Under the pieces are notes generated by a model that saw only the letters and a list, made by a program, of their open reading frames with translations, was not told the origin of the DNA and did not search any database. Shown in pieces: positions 28,120 through 37,200 of a stretch of 64,000 nucleotides of DNA. The DNA lies in contig JAGXAN010000004.1 in assembly GCA_019075865.1 (NCBI GenBank), positions 271,523 through 335,522 of the forward strand, read 5' to 3'. The stretch comes from Hyphomicrobiales bacterium. GTDB taxonomy: Bacteria > Pseudomonadota > Alphaproteobacteria > Rhizobiales > Beijerinckiaceae. Every line of letters starts with the position of its first letter. Position 1 is the stretch's first letter. The position numbers were made by a program, and so were the translations under genes.

Positions 28120-28942
28120 CCTGATGGCTCCAGACCGGCTTGCGTTTGGCCAGTAGCGCGCCAATGCCCTCGCGCGCATCCGCTTCCAGCATGTTGCAGG
28201 TCATCACCGCGCTCGCCTCATCATAAGCGGCCGCTTGCGAAAGGTGGCGGGTCGCATAGAACGCTTTCTTGCCAAGCCGCACACTGGCGCGCGATTTATC
28301 CGCAATCTGTTGTGCCAAAACCAGCGCGCACGCCTCCGCCTCGCCAGCGGGCACCACCCGGTTCACAAGGCCGAACCTGTAAGCCTCGCCCGCGTCATGC
28401 ACCTGTCCCAGAAGCAGCATTTCCAGCGCATGCTTTTGGGTAAGATTGCTGGCAATTGCCACCATGGGGGTTGTGCAAAACAGCCCGAGGTTGACGCCCG
28501 GCGTGCAAAACCCGGCCTGCGCCCCGGCGACCGCCAGATCGCAGGACGCAACCAACTGGCAACCTGCCGCTGTCGCCAGCCCCTCGACCGCCGCAATCAC
28601 GGGTTGCGGAAGCCCTGTTATCGCCTGCATCACCTGAGAGCAGGTGGCAAAAGTACGGGCAAAATACGCTTCCCCGCCATCCGCATTCTGGCGCGCGGCG
28701 GTCAATTGCTTCAAGTCATGGCCGGCGCAAAACGCTGGCCCCTCTCCGGAGAGCACGATCGCGCCAACCTGCGGATCAGTGGCCAAGGCGCTGAATGTGT
28801 CGAGCAGAGCTTCCAGCAATTCCAGCGACAAGGCGTTGCGCCGCGACGGTTGCGTCAAACGCAGATGGCACACGCCACCGGCAAAGCTGGAGGTTATGAG
28901 CGACGAATGGGTTTGTAAGTTCATGGCTTGAGTTTCGATCAT
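28112..28942 (-). CDS. Enoyl-CoA hydratase/isomerase family protein, atypical active site
   Basis: A crotonase-fold protein of 276 residues, likely a cytoplasmic trimer or hexamer. The oxyanion-hole segments are present: GPAFCAGHDLKQL and VEGLATAAGCQLVASCDLA. The two glutamates that act as acid/base in true enoyl-CoA hydratases are not seen: GGCE is GCQ here, and the second block reads TPGVNLGLF. It resembles the ECHDC3-like branch, whose reaction is not clear. It may hydrate a different acyl-CoA, isomerise, or just bind one. It is co-transcribed with the CoA-binding gene through an 8-bp overlap. ATGs at 28942 and 28924 are both possible starts. Confidence 0.88.
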   Translation of the reverse strand: MIETQAMNLQTHSSLITSSFAGGVCHLRLTQPSRRNALSLELLEALLDTFSALATDPQVGAIVLSGEGPAFCAGHDLKQLTAARQNADGGEAYFARTFATCSQVMQAITGLPQPVIAAVEGLATAAGCQLVASCDLAVAGAQAGFCTPGVNLGLFCTTPMVAIASNLTQKHALEMLLLGQVHDAGEAYRFGLVNRVVPAGEAEACALVLAQQIADKSRASVRLGKKAFYATRHLSQAAAYDEASAVMTCNMLEADAREGIGALLAKRKPVWSHQDG

Positions 28943-29075
28943 TTTTCGCAGCGCTTCAAGCCAAATCTGGCGCTTGCCGGATGGCTTGCGCCGCTACTAT
29001 GCCCGTGTCTATAGTCCCGCAGGGTGATCACGAAACCGGATGCTGGAGGCTCACCCCCAGGGCAGGAATGACGAT

Positions 29076-29519
29076 ATGAGCAAGGGCACGACCCACAGCA
29101 ATGTGATGGACAAAGACGATATTACCGCATTCCTCGCTGCCTATTTTCCGCAAATTAAGGAAGGTGGCACTGAATTGCTGGTGGAAGCAGCCGGCCCGAT
29201 GACGGCGCGCCTGCGCATGGTGTTCAACGAGCGCTTTTTGCGACCGGGCGGCACCATTTCCGGGCCCACCATGTTCATGCTGGCCGATGTCGGGCTATAT
29301 GTTGCCATTCTTGCGCAAATCGGCCCGGTAGCTTTGGCAGTCACCACCAATTTGAACATCAATTTTCTGCAAAAGCCTGGCCATAGTGACCTGATTGCCG
29401 AGTGTCGCGTCCTCAAACTTGGCAAACGGCTTGCGGTGGGCGACGTTTCCATTTTTTCGGCGGGCAATGGCGTACTCGTAGCGCACGCAACCGGCACTTA
29501 TTCCATACCCGCGCACTGA
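29076..29519 (+). CDS. PaaI-type hotdog thioesterase
   Basis: A 147-residue single hotdog-domain protein, likely an acyl-CoA thioesterase of the PaaI/YdiI group acting in the cytoplasm. The central helix block RFLRPGGTISGPTMFMLADVGLYVAI includes the conserved Gly and Asp used by this family, followed by TTNLNINFLQKP and the end strand AHATGTYSIP. The start at 29076 has AGGA eight bases upstream; ATGs at 29040 and 29106 are alternatives. It is divergent from the crotonase/CoA-binding pair, so the neighbourhood is CoA-themed. Confidence 0.87.
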   Translation: MSKGTTHSNVMDKDDITAFLAAYFPQIKEGGTELLVEAAGPMTARLRMVFNERFLRPGGTISGPTMFMLADVGLYVAILAQIGPVALAVTTNLNINFLQKPGHSDLIAECRVLKLGKRLAVGDVSIFSAGNGVLVAHATGTYSIPAH

Positions 29520-29711
29520 GGCCATGCAGCCTTGCGTCAACGCGGCCACGGCACTGCGTCATATAACCCTGAAAACGTCATTTTCGGCGCTGATTTGCCG
29601 GGAATTGGCCGCCGCAATGCTTGACTCTGGAACACTTACAAGGTCAATTTGCCGGGCTGTTTGGCGAGGGGCTTGCAGTTATTTTCAACTATTCTTTTTA
29701 GGGCTGGACCA

Positions 29712-31103
29712 ATGTTTGAACCAAGAAAATGGGGAACAGGGGCTTTAGTGCTTCTTCCCTTGTGGCTTTTTGCCAATCACGCCGTCACCAGCGATGTCGA
29801 GGCAGATCTTGCCGCTCGCGCCAAGGCGGCTTTGCCAGCCGACATGCTCGACAAGGCGCAAGTGAGCGTTGCCGGGCGCGATGTTACCATTACCGGCACG
29901 CCCTTTAGCGCCGCCGACCGCGATGCGGTGGAGGCTGCCATAGTTAATGTGCCGGGCGTGCGCCTGCTCAACTCGGATATGACCGATCTGGCACAAGCCA
30001 AGCCCTATCATTTTGAAGCGGCGATCATGGATCAGAAAATCACGCTTTCGGGTGACGTGCCAGATGCCATCACGCGGGCCAAATTGTTGGCCGAGGCCAA
30101 GCTCGCCAATCCGGGTGCCAGCATTGTTGATCAGATGACTTATGCGGGCGGTGCACCCGCTGGTTTTGCCGCCGCCGGTGCCTTCACGATTGGCGAACTG
30201 GCCAAACTGAAGGAAGGCAAGGCCGACATCAACGATAGTGCCCTCAGTCTCGACGGATCCGCCCAAAAGTCGGAAATTGCCGCACAAATCAAGGCCGCAA
30301 CCGCGGCAACCATGCCGGGCGGACTAATATTGAAAGCGGCCAACATCAAGGATTTGGAAGCCCCGGTTCAGGCCGCCGAAGCGGCTGCCGCCAAAGCCGC
30401 CGCGGATGAAAAGGCCGCTGCCGACAAGGCAGCCGAGGAAAAGGCTGCAGCGGACAAGGCAGCCATGGAAAAGGCTGCCGCGGACAAGGCAGCTGAGGAA
30501 AAAGCTGTTGCTGACAAGGCCGCAGCTGACAAGGCTGCCGAGGAAAAGGCCGCAATGGAAAAGGCTGCCGCCGACAAGGCTGCTGCTGAGAAAGCCCTTG
30601 CGGACAAGGCGGCGGCTGACCAGGCTGCTATGGAAAAGGCTGCGGCTGACAAAGCCGCTTTGGAAAAGGCGGCAATGGAAAAGGCGGCTGCGGCCAAAGC
30701 GGCCGCTCCGGCTATGCCTGCCGCGCCGGCAGCCGTTGTGGACGCCTGCAACACCCAAATTGGCCAGATGCTGCAATCAGATAAAATTCATTTTGCGGTA
30801 GCACGGGCCGACATACTTCCAAATTCCTTTGATCTTTTGCATAAAATTGGAGACGAATTGAAACGCTGCGCCGATGCCAAAGTGACCGTCACCGGCTTCA
30901 CCGACGCGGATGGCGACCCCAAATTGAACCAGGTCCTTTCTGAATCTCGCGCTAATGCGGTGGTCACTTATCTGGCCAAAGACGGTGTGGATGAAAGCCA
31001 TTTGCAAGCGCGCGGCATGGGTGCCTCCGATCCGGTAGCCCCCAATGACACGCGCACCAACAAGGCTAAGAACCGCCGCATCGAATTTTCAATTTCCAAT
31101 TAA
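29712..31103 (+). CDS. OmpA-family protein with BON-like N-terminus and long Ala/Lys-rich linker
   Basis: A 463-residue envelope protein. Residues about 10-25 form a single hydrophobic anchor or uncleaved signal. Residues 30-215 hold two or three BON-like repeats ([14 protein letters not shown]..., [20 protein letters not shown]..., [17 protein letters not shown]). Residues about 224-333 are a low-complexity helix of alternating [11 protein letters not shown] blocks. The C-terminal OmpA peptidoglycan-binding domain is complete ([46 protein letters not shown]) and keeps the Asp and Arg that hold diaminopimelate. A long charged arm between membrane and cell wall is implied. It is in an operon with the downstream triple-H3TH membrane protein. 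The start at 29712 was chosen because it precedes the membrane segment directly. Confidence 0.85.
   Translation: MFEPRKWGTGALVLLPLWLFANHAVTSDVEADLAARAKAALPADMLDKAQVSVAGRDVTITGTPFSAADRDAVEAAIVNVPGVRLLNSDMTDLAQAKPYHFEAAIMDQKITLSGDVPDAITRAKLLAEAKLANPGASIVDQMTYAGGAPAGFAAAGAFTIGELAKLKEGKADINDSALSLDGSAQKSEIAAQIKAATAATMPGGLILKAANIKDLEAPVQAAEAAAAKAAADEKAAADKAAEEKAAADKAAMEKAAADKAAEEKAVADKAAADKAAEEKAAMEKAAADKAAAEKALADKAAADQAAMEKAAADKAALEKAAMEKAAAAKAAAPAMPAAPAAVVDACNTQIGQMLQSDKIHFAVARADILPNSFDLLHKIGDELKRCADAKVTVTGFTDADGDPKLNQVLSESRANAVVTYLAKDGVDESHLQARGMGASDPVAPNDTRTNKAKNRRIEFSISN
30382..30708 (+). repeat. Ala/Lys/Glu-rich coding repeat in the OmpA-like gene
   Basis: An irregular tandem array of 15-bp-scale units coding [10 protein letters not shown] and AMEKA in many combinations, about 109 residues. 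It is predicted to be one long charged helix. Such sequence is prone to slippage, so copy number may vary between strains. It also creates long spurious frames on the opposite strand. Confidence 0.8.
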
Positions 31104-31113
31104 GGGGCATTCC

Positions 31114-32682
31114 ATGGTTTACGATATTTCGCAATATTGGGTTTGGCTTCTGGTGGCATTTGTCATCGGGGCGATTGTAGGTTGGCTAACTTTTGTGCGT
31201 GGCACTGGCGCATGGCTGTCCGGGTGGTTCAAATGGGGCGTTGGCGCATTTGTCGTCGGCCTCGTCATTGCCCTGTTCAAGTGGATTCCGGGCCGCTTCG
31301 GCTTTTATCTTGAAACCGCCTTGCTGCTGTTTGGCTCCTATGTCATCGGCGGCCATGTCGGTGCCTGGTTGAATTCTCTGATGCATCCGGCCCCTGCCGC
31401 CAAGCCGGTCGCGACCACCGCCCAAACCGCAAAAGTCTCGCCCGCTAGTGCGGCAGGCGCTGCCGCTGGCGTGGCTGCTGCCTCAACTGTTGCGGCAAAA
31501 AGCACCGCTATGCCCGCAAAGGTAGCGGATGCGACGCCAACCCCGATCAGCGCCGCCGCATCTTCAAGCGCAGCCCCGGCAGCTACTGCCTCCGAATTGC
31601 CTGGACGCCAGCCTGCCAGCCTGCCGGCACCCCTGGCCGCAGGCGCCGACAATCTCAAGCTGATCAAAGGCATTGGCCCCAAGAATGAGAGTGTTCTCAA
31701 TGGCCTTGGCTACCATCATTTCAGCCAGTTGGCGGCCTGGAATGGCGAGGAACAGCAATGGATTGGCCATAAAATGGCATTTCCAGGCCGTATCGAGCGC
31801 GAACATTGGGTGCCGCAGGCCAAATTACTGGCCGCTGGCGTGCAAACCGAGCATTCTTTGGCTGTCACCTCGGGCAAGATCAGCGCCTCTGATGCGCCTT
31901 TGTCGGACACGGATGCCGCCGCCATGGCTGCCCATCTGGCCGCTACGCCCGTCGCACAAGCCACACCGGCGGCAACGGGCGCAAGCGGTGCGGCTTTGCC
32001 CGGCAAAGCGCCACCGGCCCTGGCCGCACCCTTGGCAAGCGGTGCGGATGACCTGAAGCTGATCAAAGGCATTGGCCCGAAGAATGAGAGCATTCTCAAC
32101 GGCCTTGGCTACCATCATTTCAGTCAGTTGGCGGCCTGGAATGGCGAGGAACAGGAATGGGTTGGCCATAAAATGGCGTTCCCGGGCCGCGTCGAGCGTG
32201 AACATTGGGTGCCGCAGGCCAAATTACTGGCCGCAGGCGTTGAAACCGACCATGCTCGCGACGTCAAATCCGGTAAAATTGCCATGAACAGCGATGCCGA
32301 CGCGCCGCTGAGCGCGGAAGCGGGCGCGGCTATCGCATCCGATATACCTCAATTGGCGGCACCGCTCCCTGACGAGCACAAGCATGAAGGTTTGCGCCCG
32401 CTCGGACTCGCCGCGCCGCGCGGCGGCAAAGCCGATGACCTGCAGCGCATTCGCGGCATTGGCCCGCAAAATGAGGAGCGTCTGCACAAGCTTGGCATAT
32501 GGCACTATAATCAAATCGCCAGTTGGACGCACGAGCAAGTGAAATGGGTGGGGTCTTACCTGTCATTTCCCGGACGAATCGACCGTGAGGAATGGTGCTC
32601 GCAGGCCCAGATTCTCGAAACCGGCCGCAGCACCGATTTCGCCAAACGCGTTGACGCCGGCAAGGTGCCTACGTCCAAGTAA
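31114..32682 (+). CDS. Membrane protein with three H3TH (COG3743-like) domains
   Basis: A 522-residue protein. Three hydrophobic segments lie in the first ~85 residues, then an Ala/Pro/Ser-rich linker, then three copies of a ~68-residue helix-hairpin domain at about 178-245, 311-378 and 441-508. Each has the pattern LKLIKGIGPKNE...LGYHHFSQLAAWN...FPGRxERExW. This domain (predicted 5'-nuclease-like H3TH, COG3743) is, from memory, also appended to NuoE and ribosomal L21 in alphaproteobacteria. Copies 1 and 2 are nearly identical, while copy 3 is divergent. AAGGGG precedes the ATG, 10 bp after the OmpA-like stop, so the two form an operon. No nuclease residues can be claimed. The topology would put the domains either in the cytoplasm, near DNA or RNA, or in the periplasm. 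Confidence 0.8.
   Translation: MVYDISQYWVWLLVAFVIGAIVGWLTFVRGTGAWLSGWFKWGVGAFVVGLVIALFKWIPGRFGFYLETALLLFGSYVIGGHVGAWLNSLMHPAPAAKPVATTAQTAKVSPASAAGAAAGVAAASTVAAKSTAMPAKVADATPTPISAAASSSAAPAATASELPGRQPASLPAPLAAGADNLKLIKGIGPKNESVLNGLGYHHFSQLAAWNGEEQQWIGHKMAFPGRIEREHWVPQAKLLAAGVQTEHSLAVTSGKISASDAPLSDTDAAAMAAHLAATPVAQATPAATGASGAALPGKAPPALAAPLASGADDLKLIKGIGPKNESILNGLGYHHFSQLAAWNGEEQEWVGHKMAFPGRVEREHWVPQAKLLAAGVETDHARDVKSGKIAMNSDADAPLSAEAGAAIASDIPQLAAPLPDEHKHEGLRPLGLAAPRGGKADDLQRIRGIGPQNEERLHKLGIWHYNQIASWTHEQVKWVGSYLSFPGRIDREEWCSQAQILETGRSTDFAKRVDAGKVPTSK
31660..31841 (+). repeat. H3TH coding repeat, copy 1
   Basis: Nearly identical in DNA to 32059-32240 at an offset of exactly 399 bp (133 codons). 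Most differences are third-position changes. This points to a recent in-gene duplication or ongoing gene conversion. Confidence 0.85.
32059..32240 (+). repeat. H3TH coding repeat, copy 2
   Basis: Partner of 31660-31841. The preceding linker (LAAPLASGADD against LPAPLAAGADN) is also duplicated, so the copied unit includes linker plus domain. The third domain at 32434-32640 is related only at protein level. Confidence 0.85.
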
Positions 32683-32694
32683 GCCATAACGGCT

Positions 32695-32727
32695 CAAGCG
32701 GGCAGGGCGGCATGCCCCGCCTGCTTG
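32695..32727. terminator. Imperfect stem-loop between convergent genes
   Basis: CAAGCGGGCAGGG and CCCCGCCTGCTTG can pair over 13 positions (one wobble, one mismatch) around a 7-nt loop, 13 bp after the triple-H3TH stop. There is no T-run. It probably ends or protects the transcript. Confidence 0.4.
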
Positions 32728-32775
32728 GGCCCAAGTCGCTGCAAGTGCTTGCAAAAGCCTGCAATTCACAAGTGC

Positions 32776-32958
32776 CTAACCACCTAGTTTGGCCCCGCAA
32801 TCATGTCGGCCTGATTCAAGGCAGCGTTCGGTCGCCCGGTTGCTGGTTATGGCGAACCCAAACCATAAAATCGCTGCGCCCAGCACCATGATAACGATAA
32901 CCGCAATCAGATTGACCGTGGTTTGATGCTCGTAATCAGGGTCTCTGTCATCACTCAT
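32776..32958 (-). CDS. Small single-pass membrane protein, unknown function
   Basis: A 60-residue protein with an acidic N-terminus (SDDRDPDYEHQTT), one strong membrane helix (about residues 17-40) and a short tail with two cysteines (ERCLESGRHDCGAKLGG). The ATG at 32958 overlaps the stop of the upstream MetE-like gene by 8 bp (ATGAGTGA), which strongly suggests real, coupled translation. It is not recognised as a named family. The cysteines would face the cytoplasm or periplasm depending on orientation. Confidence 0.65.
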   Translation of the reverse strand: MSDDRDPDYEHQTTVNLIAVIVIMVLGAAILWFGFAITSNRATERCLESGRHDCGAKLGG

Positions 32959-34054
32959 CCGCGCCCCAGACCTCTTTGGCAATATCCACGATCATCGACA
33001 GTTTCGCCCATTGCTCCTCGTAAGCCAGCACATTGCCTTCTTCGGTAGAGGCAAAGCCGCATTGCGGGCTGAGGCACAATTGTTCCAGCGGCGCATGGCG
33101 GCTGGCTTCCTCGATCCGCCGTAAAATGTCGTCGCGCTTTTCCAGAGTGCCGGATTTGGATGTCACCAACCCCAGAACCACTTTTTTGCCTTTGGGCAGG
33201 AAGCGCAAAGGCTCAAACCCGCCCGCGCGATCATTGTCCCATTCCATGAAATAGGCATCCACGTTGATCTTGTTGAACAAAAGCTCGGCTACCGGCTCAT
33301 AGCCACCGGCTGCGACAAAGGTCGAGCGGAAATTGCCCCGGCACAAATGCATGGAAATCACCATGTCCTTGGGGCGTCCGGCGACAGCTGCATTGATCAT
33401 GTCCGCATAAATTTGGGGCTGCTTGATGGGGTCATCACCGCGATCCATCAGCATTTTGCGCTGCTCAGGGTCACAAAGATAAGCGAAGCTCACGTCATCC
33501 AGTTGCAGATAGCGGCAACCGGCATCGGCAAAGGCCCCAACCGCCTTGTGATAGGCTTGGCCAAGGTCGGCATAAAACCCATCCATATCCTTGTAAACGC
33601 CCATGTTGATCATTTTTCGCCCACCACGGTAATGCAACATGCTCGGGGAGGGGATGGTCATCTTCGGCGTGCGCTGCGTATGGGCCGCAAGAAATTTGAA
33701 ATGCTCCACCATCGGATGGTGACTGAAACCCAGCTTGCCGGTAACGCGCGGGGCCTCCGCCTTGGTGGCCACGCCCGCAAACTGAATGCCGTGCTCAACC
33801 GGCACCATGGTGACACCATCCAGCCCGCCCAGAAAATCAAAATGCCACCACGCCCGTCGCATTTCGCCATCGGTAATCGAGTGCAGGCCAATTTTTTCCT
33901 GCTGCTGGATCAGGGCAATGATTTCCCTGTCCTCGATCGCCTTCAACTGGGCATGGTCGATCTGGCCGGCCGCCAACTGGGCCCGGGCAGTCTTTACCGC
34001 CTCGGGTCGCAACAGCGAGCCGACATGATCCGCGCGAAATGGTTGTGGCTGCAT
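32951..34054 (-). CDS. MetE C-terminal-like zinc methyltransferase (cobalamin-independent type)
   Basis: A 367-residue cytoplasmic protein matching only the C-terminal catalytic barrel of MetE (COG0620 stand-alone type), without the N-terminal barrel. Zinc ligands are visible as His and Cys in ISMHLCRGNFR, Glu in FMEWDND and Cys in SPQCGFAST. It begins FRADHVGSLLRP, a hallmark of this group. GAGGAAA lies eight bases upstream of the ATG. Likely a methyltransferase acting on homocysteine or another thiol, with a methyl donor other than methyl-THF-triglutamate possible. It is coupled to a small membrane protein and divergent from mfd. Confidence 0.88.
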   Translation of the reverse strand: MQPQPFRADHVGSLLRPEAVKTARAQLAAGQIDHAQLKAIEDREIIALIQQQEKIGLHSITDGEMRRAWWHFDFLGGLDGVTMVPVEHGIQFAGVATKAEAPRVTGKLGFSHHPMVEHFKFLAAHTQRTPKMTIPSPSMLHYRGGRKMINMGVYKDMDGFYADLGQAYHKAVGAFADAGCRYLQLDDVSFAYLCDPEQRKMLMDRGDDPIKQPQIYADMINAAVAGRPKDMVISMHLCRGNFRSTFVAAGGYEPVAELLFNKINVDAYFMEWDNDRAGGFEPLRFLPKGKKVVLGLVTSKSGTLEKRDDILRRIEEASRHAPLEQLCLSPQCGFASTEEGNVLAYEEQWAKLSMIVDIAKEVWGADE

Positions 34055-34154
34055 TTTGGGTTTCCTCGTAGTTGAACAGGTCATTATGTCCGGCGCATTC
34101 TTGCGGGCACCGTGGCAAAACTGCCCAAATTTATGCGCTGCGAAACGCCTGCGT

Positions 34155-34206
34155 GCAAGAGCCGCGAGCAAGAGCCACGTGCAAGAGCCACGTGCAAGAG
34201 CCAAGC
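34155..34206. repeat. Four tandem copies of a 13-bp unit
   Basis: GCAAGAGCCACGT appears twice exactly (34168-34180, 34181-34193), flanked by two variants, GCAAGAGCCGCGA (34155-34167) and GCAAGAGCCAAGC (34194-34206). The array lies between the divergent MetE-like and mfd genes, within about 100 bp of both starts. It could be a regulator-binding array or a slippage product. Unassigned. Confidence 0.85.
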
Positions 34207-34230
34207 GGCAAATCACCAGCCGCAAATCAA

Positions 34231-37200
34231 ATGGCAATCACGACTTCCCAAGCCCGTGCTTACGCGTTACATCACGGGCTTGTTTTTCCAGCCAAAGCTC
34301 CAGCATTGTCCATCAAACGCGCCTTCGACGAACTAGCCCGCGGCGGCTCCTTCACGCTATCCCATGTGCCCGACGGCTATGACGCCTTTATCGCCGGGCA
34401 ATTTGCCCGCTCAATGGCGCAAGCTGGCGAGAAGCGCTCGGTGGTATTTGTGCACGTCGCCCGTGACGGCCAGCGGTCGAATGCCTTTCGTGAGGCACTG
34501 GCTTTCGCCGATCCGGGCATCGAGACACTGGAATTTCCCGCGTGGGATTGCTTGCCCTATGACCGGATATCGCCCAATTCGGCATTATCTGCCAAGCGCA
34601 TGATCGTGCTGTCACGGTTGGCCCGCTCGCGTTCTTCTGAAGCGCGACCGCGCATCCTATGCACCACGATCAACGCGCTGACGCAGCGCGTCCCGCCACT
34701 TTCCAAAATCGCGCAGGAGAGTTTTTCGGTGGCCGCTGGCAATGCGGTGGCTATGGAAGCCATCATTGCCTGGCTGGAAACCAACGGCTTTCTGCGCGCC
34801 TCTACCGTCAATGAAACCGGCGAATATGCCGTGCGCGGGGGAATTCTCGATCTTTTTGCCCCGGGCATGACTTTCCCGGTTCGCCTCGACTTTTTTGGCG
34901 ATACGCTGGAAAGCTTGCGCAGTTTCGATGTCGAGACCCAACGCACCATTGCCCCCGTGCGGGCGCTTGACCTGGTGCCGATGAGTGAGGTGCAACTCAC
35001 CAGCGACAGCATGCGGCGCTTCCGGCAGGGGTATCTGGCCGAATTTGGCGCGCAGACCCGTGGCGATACGCTTTATGAGGCGATCAGCGAAGGGCGTCGC
35101 CACCCCGGCATGGAACATTGGCTGCCCCTGTTCTGGGGCAATAGCGACAGCCTTCTCGATTATGTCGGCGGTGCGCCCTTGCTGCTGGACCCGTTGATCG
35201 GGGACGCTGCCAGAGACCGCTTTGCCGCCATTCGCGACTATTACGATGCACGTCGGCAAGCCCACGAAATTGACGCTGCCAAATCGCATTACAAGCCGCT
35301 GCCGCCCGATGCGCTTTATCTGAATTCGGCCGATTTTGAAAAAGCCCTGGCAACCCGCAGCGTCGTGCAGTTTTCGCCTTTCGATGCGCCGTCAACGCCG
35401 GGGCATCTGGTGGTGGATGCGGGCGCGCGCTTGGGCCGCTCCTTCGCCGTCGAGCGCGCGGATCCCAACGTCAATGTCTTTCAGGCCGCGGTCGATCATG
35501 TTCAGGCCCAGCAAGCACTTGGCCGCAAGGTCATTGTCGCCGCCTGGACGGATGGTTCGCGCGAGCGTCTGATCGGCGTGCTCGCCGACCATGGCGCCAA
35601 AAACACCCTGCCGGTTTCGACTCTGGCGCAGGCGCTGGAGCCCAACGGCAAGCTGGCTGTGGCCGTTTTGGGGCTGGAACAGGGATTTGAGTTTGATAAT
35701 ACCCTCATCCTTGGTGAGCAGGACATTCTCGGCGACCGTCTGGTTCGTACCCGCAAAAAGGTCAAGGCGCAGAACTATTTTACCGAAATTTCGGCGTTGA
35801 GTGCTGGCGATCTCGTTGTGCATCTCGACCATGGCATCGCGCGTTTTGTGGGCCTGCGAACCATTGAGGCGGCCGGGACACCACACGATTGCCTGGAACT
35901 GCATTATGCGGGCGGAGACAAATTGTTTCTGCCAGTCGAAAACCTCGAATTGCTGTCGCGCTATGGCGCTGAAGATTCCGAAGCGGTTCTGGACAAGCTC
36001 GGTGGCGCGGGCTGGCAAAACCGCAAGGCGCGCCTGAAAAAGCGCATTCTCGACATGGCTGCCGGGCTCATACAACTGGCCGCGCAGCGCCTGTTGCGTG
36101 CCGCGCCACGCCTTGCGCCAACCGACAATCTGTATCAGGAATTTTGCGCCAAATTCCCCTATGAAGAAACCGACGATCAGGCGAGCGCCATCGACGCGGT
36201 ATTGGAAGATCTCAATGCCGGACGCCCGATGGATCGCTTGATTTGCGGCGATGTTGGCTTTGGCAAAACCGAGGTCGCCTTGCGCGCCGCCTATACCGCG
36301 GCCATGTCGGGCAAGCAGGTAGCAGTCGTCGTGCCCACCACATTGCTCGCACGCCAGCATTACCGCACCTTTGCGCAGCGCTTCACTGGGCTGCCGCTCA
36401 ACGTCGCGCAATTGTCGCGCATGGTGAACAGCGCCGACACCAAAGCCGCCAAAGCTGGCCTTGCTGATGGCGGTGTCGATATCGTCATCGGCACCCACGC
36501 ATTGCTGGGCAAAGCCATTCAATTCCGCGACCTTGGGCTGGTAATCGTCGATGAGGAACAGCATTTCGGGGTCGGCCACAAGGAGCGGTTGAAAGCCCTG
36601 CGCAACGAAGTGCATGTGCTCACGCTGTCGGCCACGCCCATTCCGCGCACGCTGCAACTGGCGCTCACCGGCGTGCGTGAATTGTCCATTATTGCAACGC
36701 CCCCTGTCGATCGTTTGGCCGTGCGCAGCCTTGTCAGTCCGTTCGATGAACTCACCGTGCGCGAGGCACTGCTGCGCGAGCGCTATCGCGGCGGCCAGAG
36801 CTTTTTTGTCTGCCCCCGCATCGATGACATTGACGAGGTAACCAGTTTCCTGCGCCAGAGCGTTCCGGAAGTTAAATTCGTGGTTGCGCACGGTCAGATG
36901 TCGGCGGGCGAACTCGAAGAAAAAATGTCAGCGTTTTATGACGGTCAATATGACGTGCTGGTTGCCACTGCCATTGTGGAATCGGGGCTGGATATCCCGC
37001 GCGCCAATACCTTGATTGTCTATCGGGCGGACATGTTTGGCCTCGCCCAGCTTTATCAGCTGCGCGGCCGGGTAGGGCGCTCCAAAACCCGCGCCTATGC
37101 CCTTTTCACCACACCGGCGGGCAAAATCTTGACCCCGCAGGCCGAAAAGCGGCTGAAAGTGCTGCAATCGCTGGACACGCTCGGGGCAGGGTTCCAGCTC

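Noticed and set aside
30324..30776. 150-codon frame opposite the Ala-rich repeat
   Set aside because: Periodic Ala/Ser composition is a by-product of the repeat on the coding strand.
35392..36891. 499-codon frame opposite mfd
   Set aside because: Antisense shadow; mfd has complete conserved motifs in this stretch.
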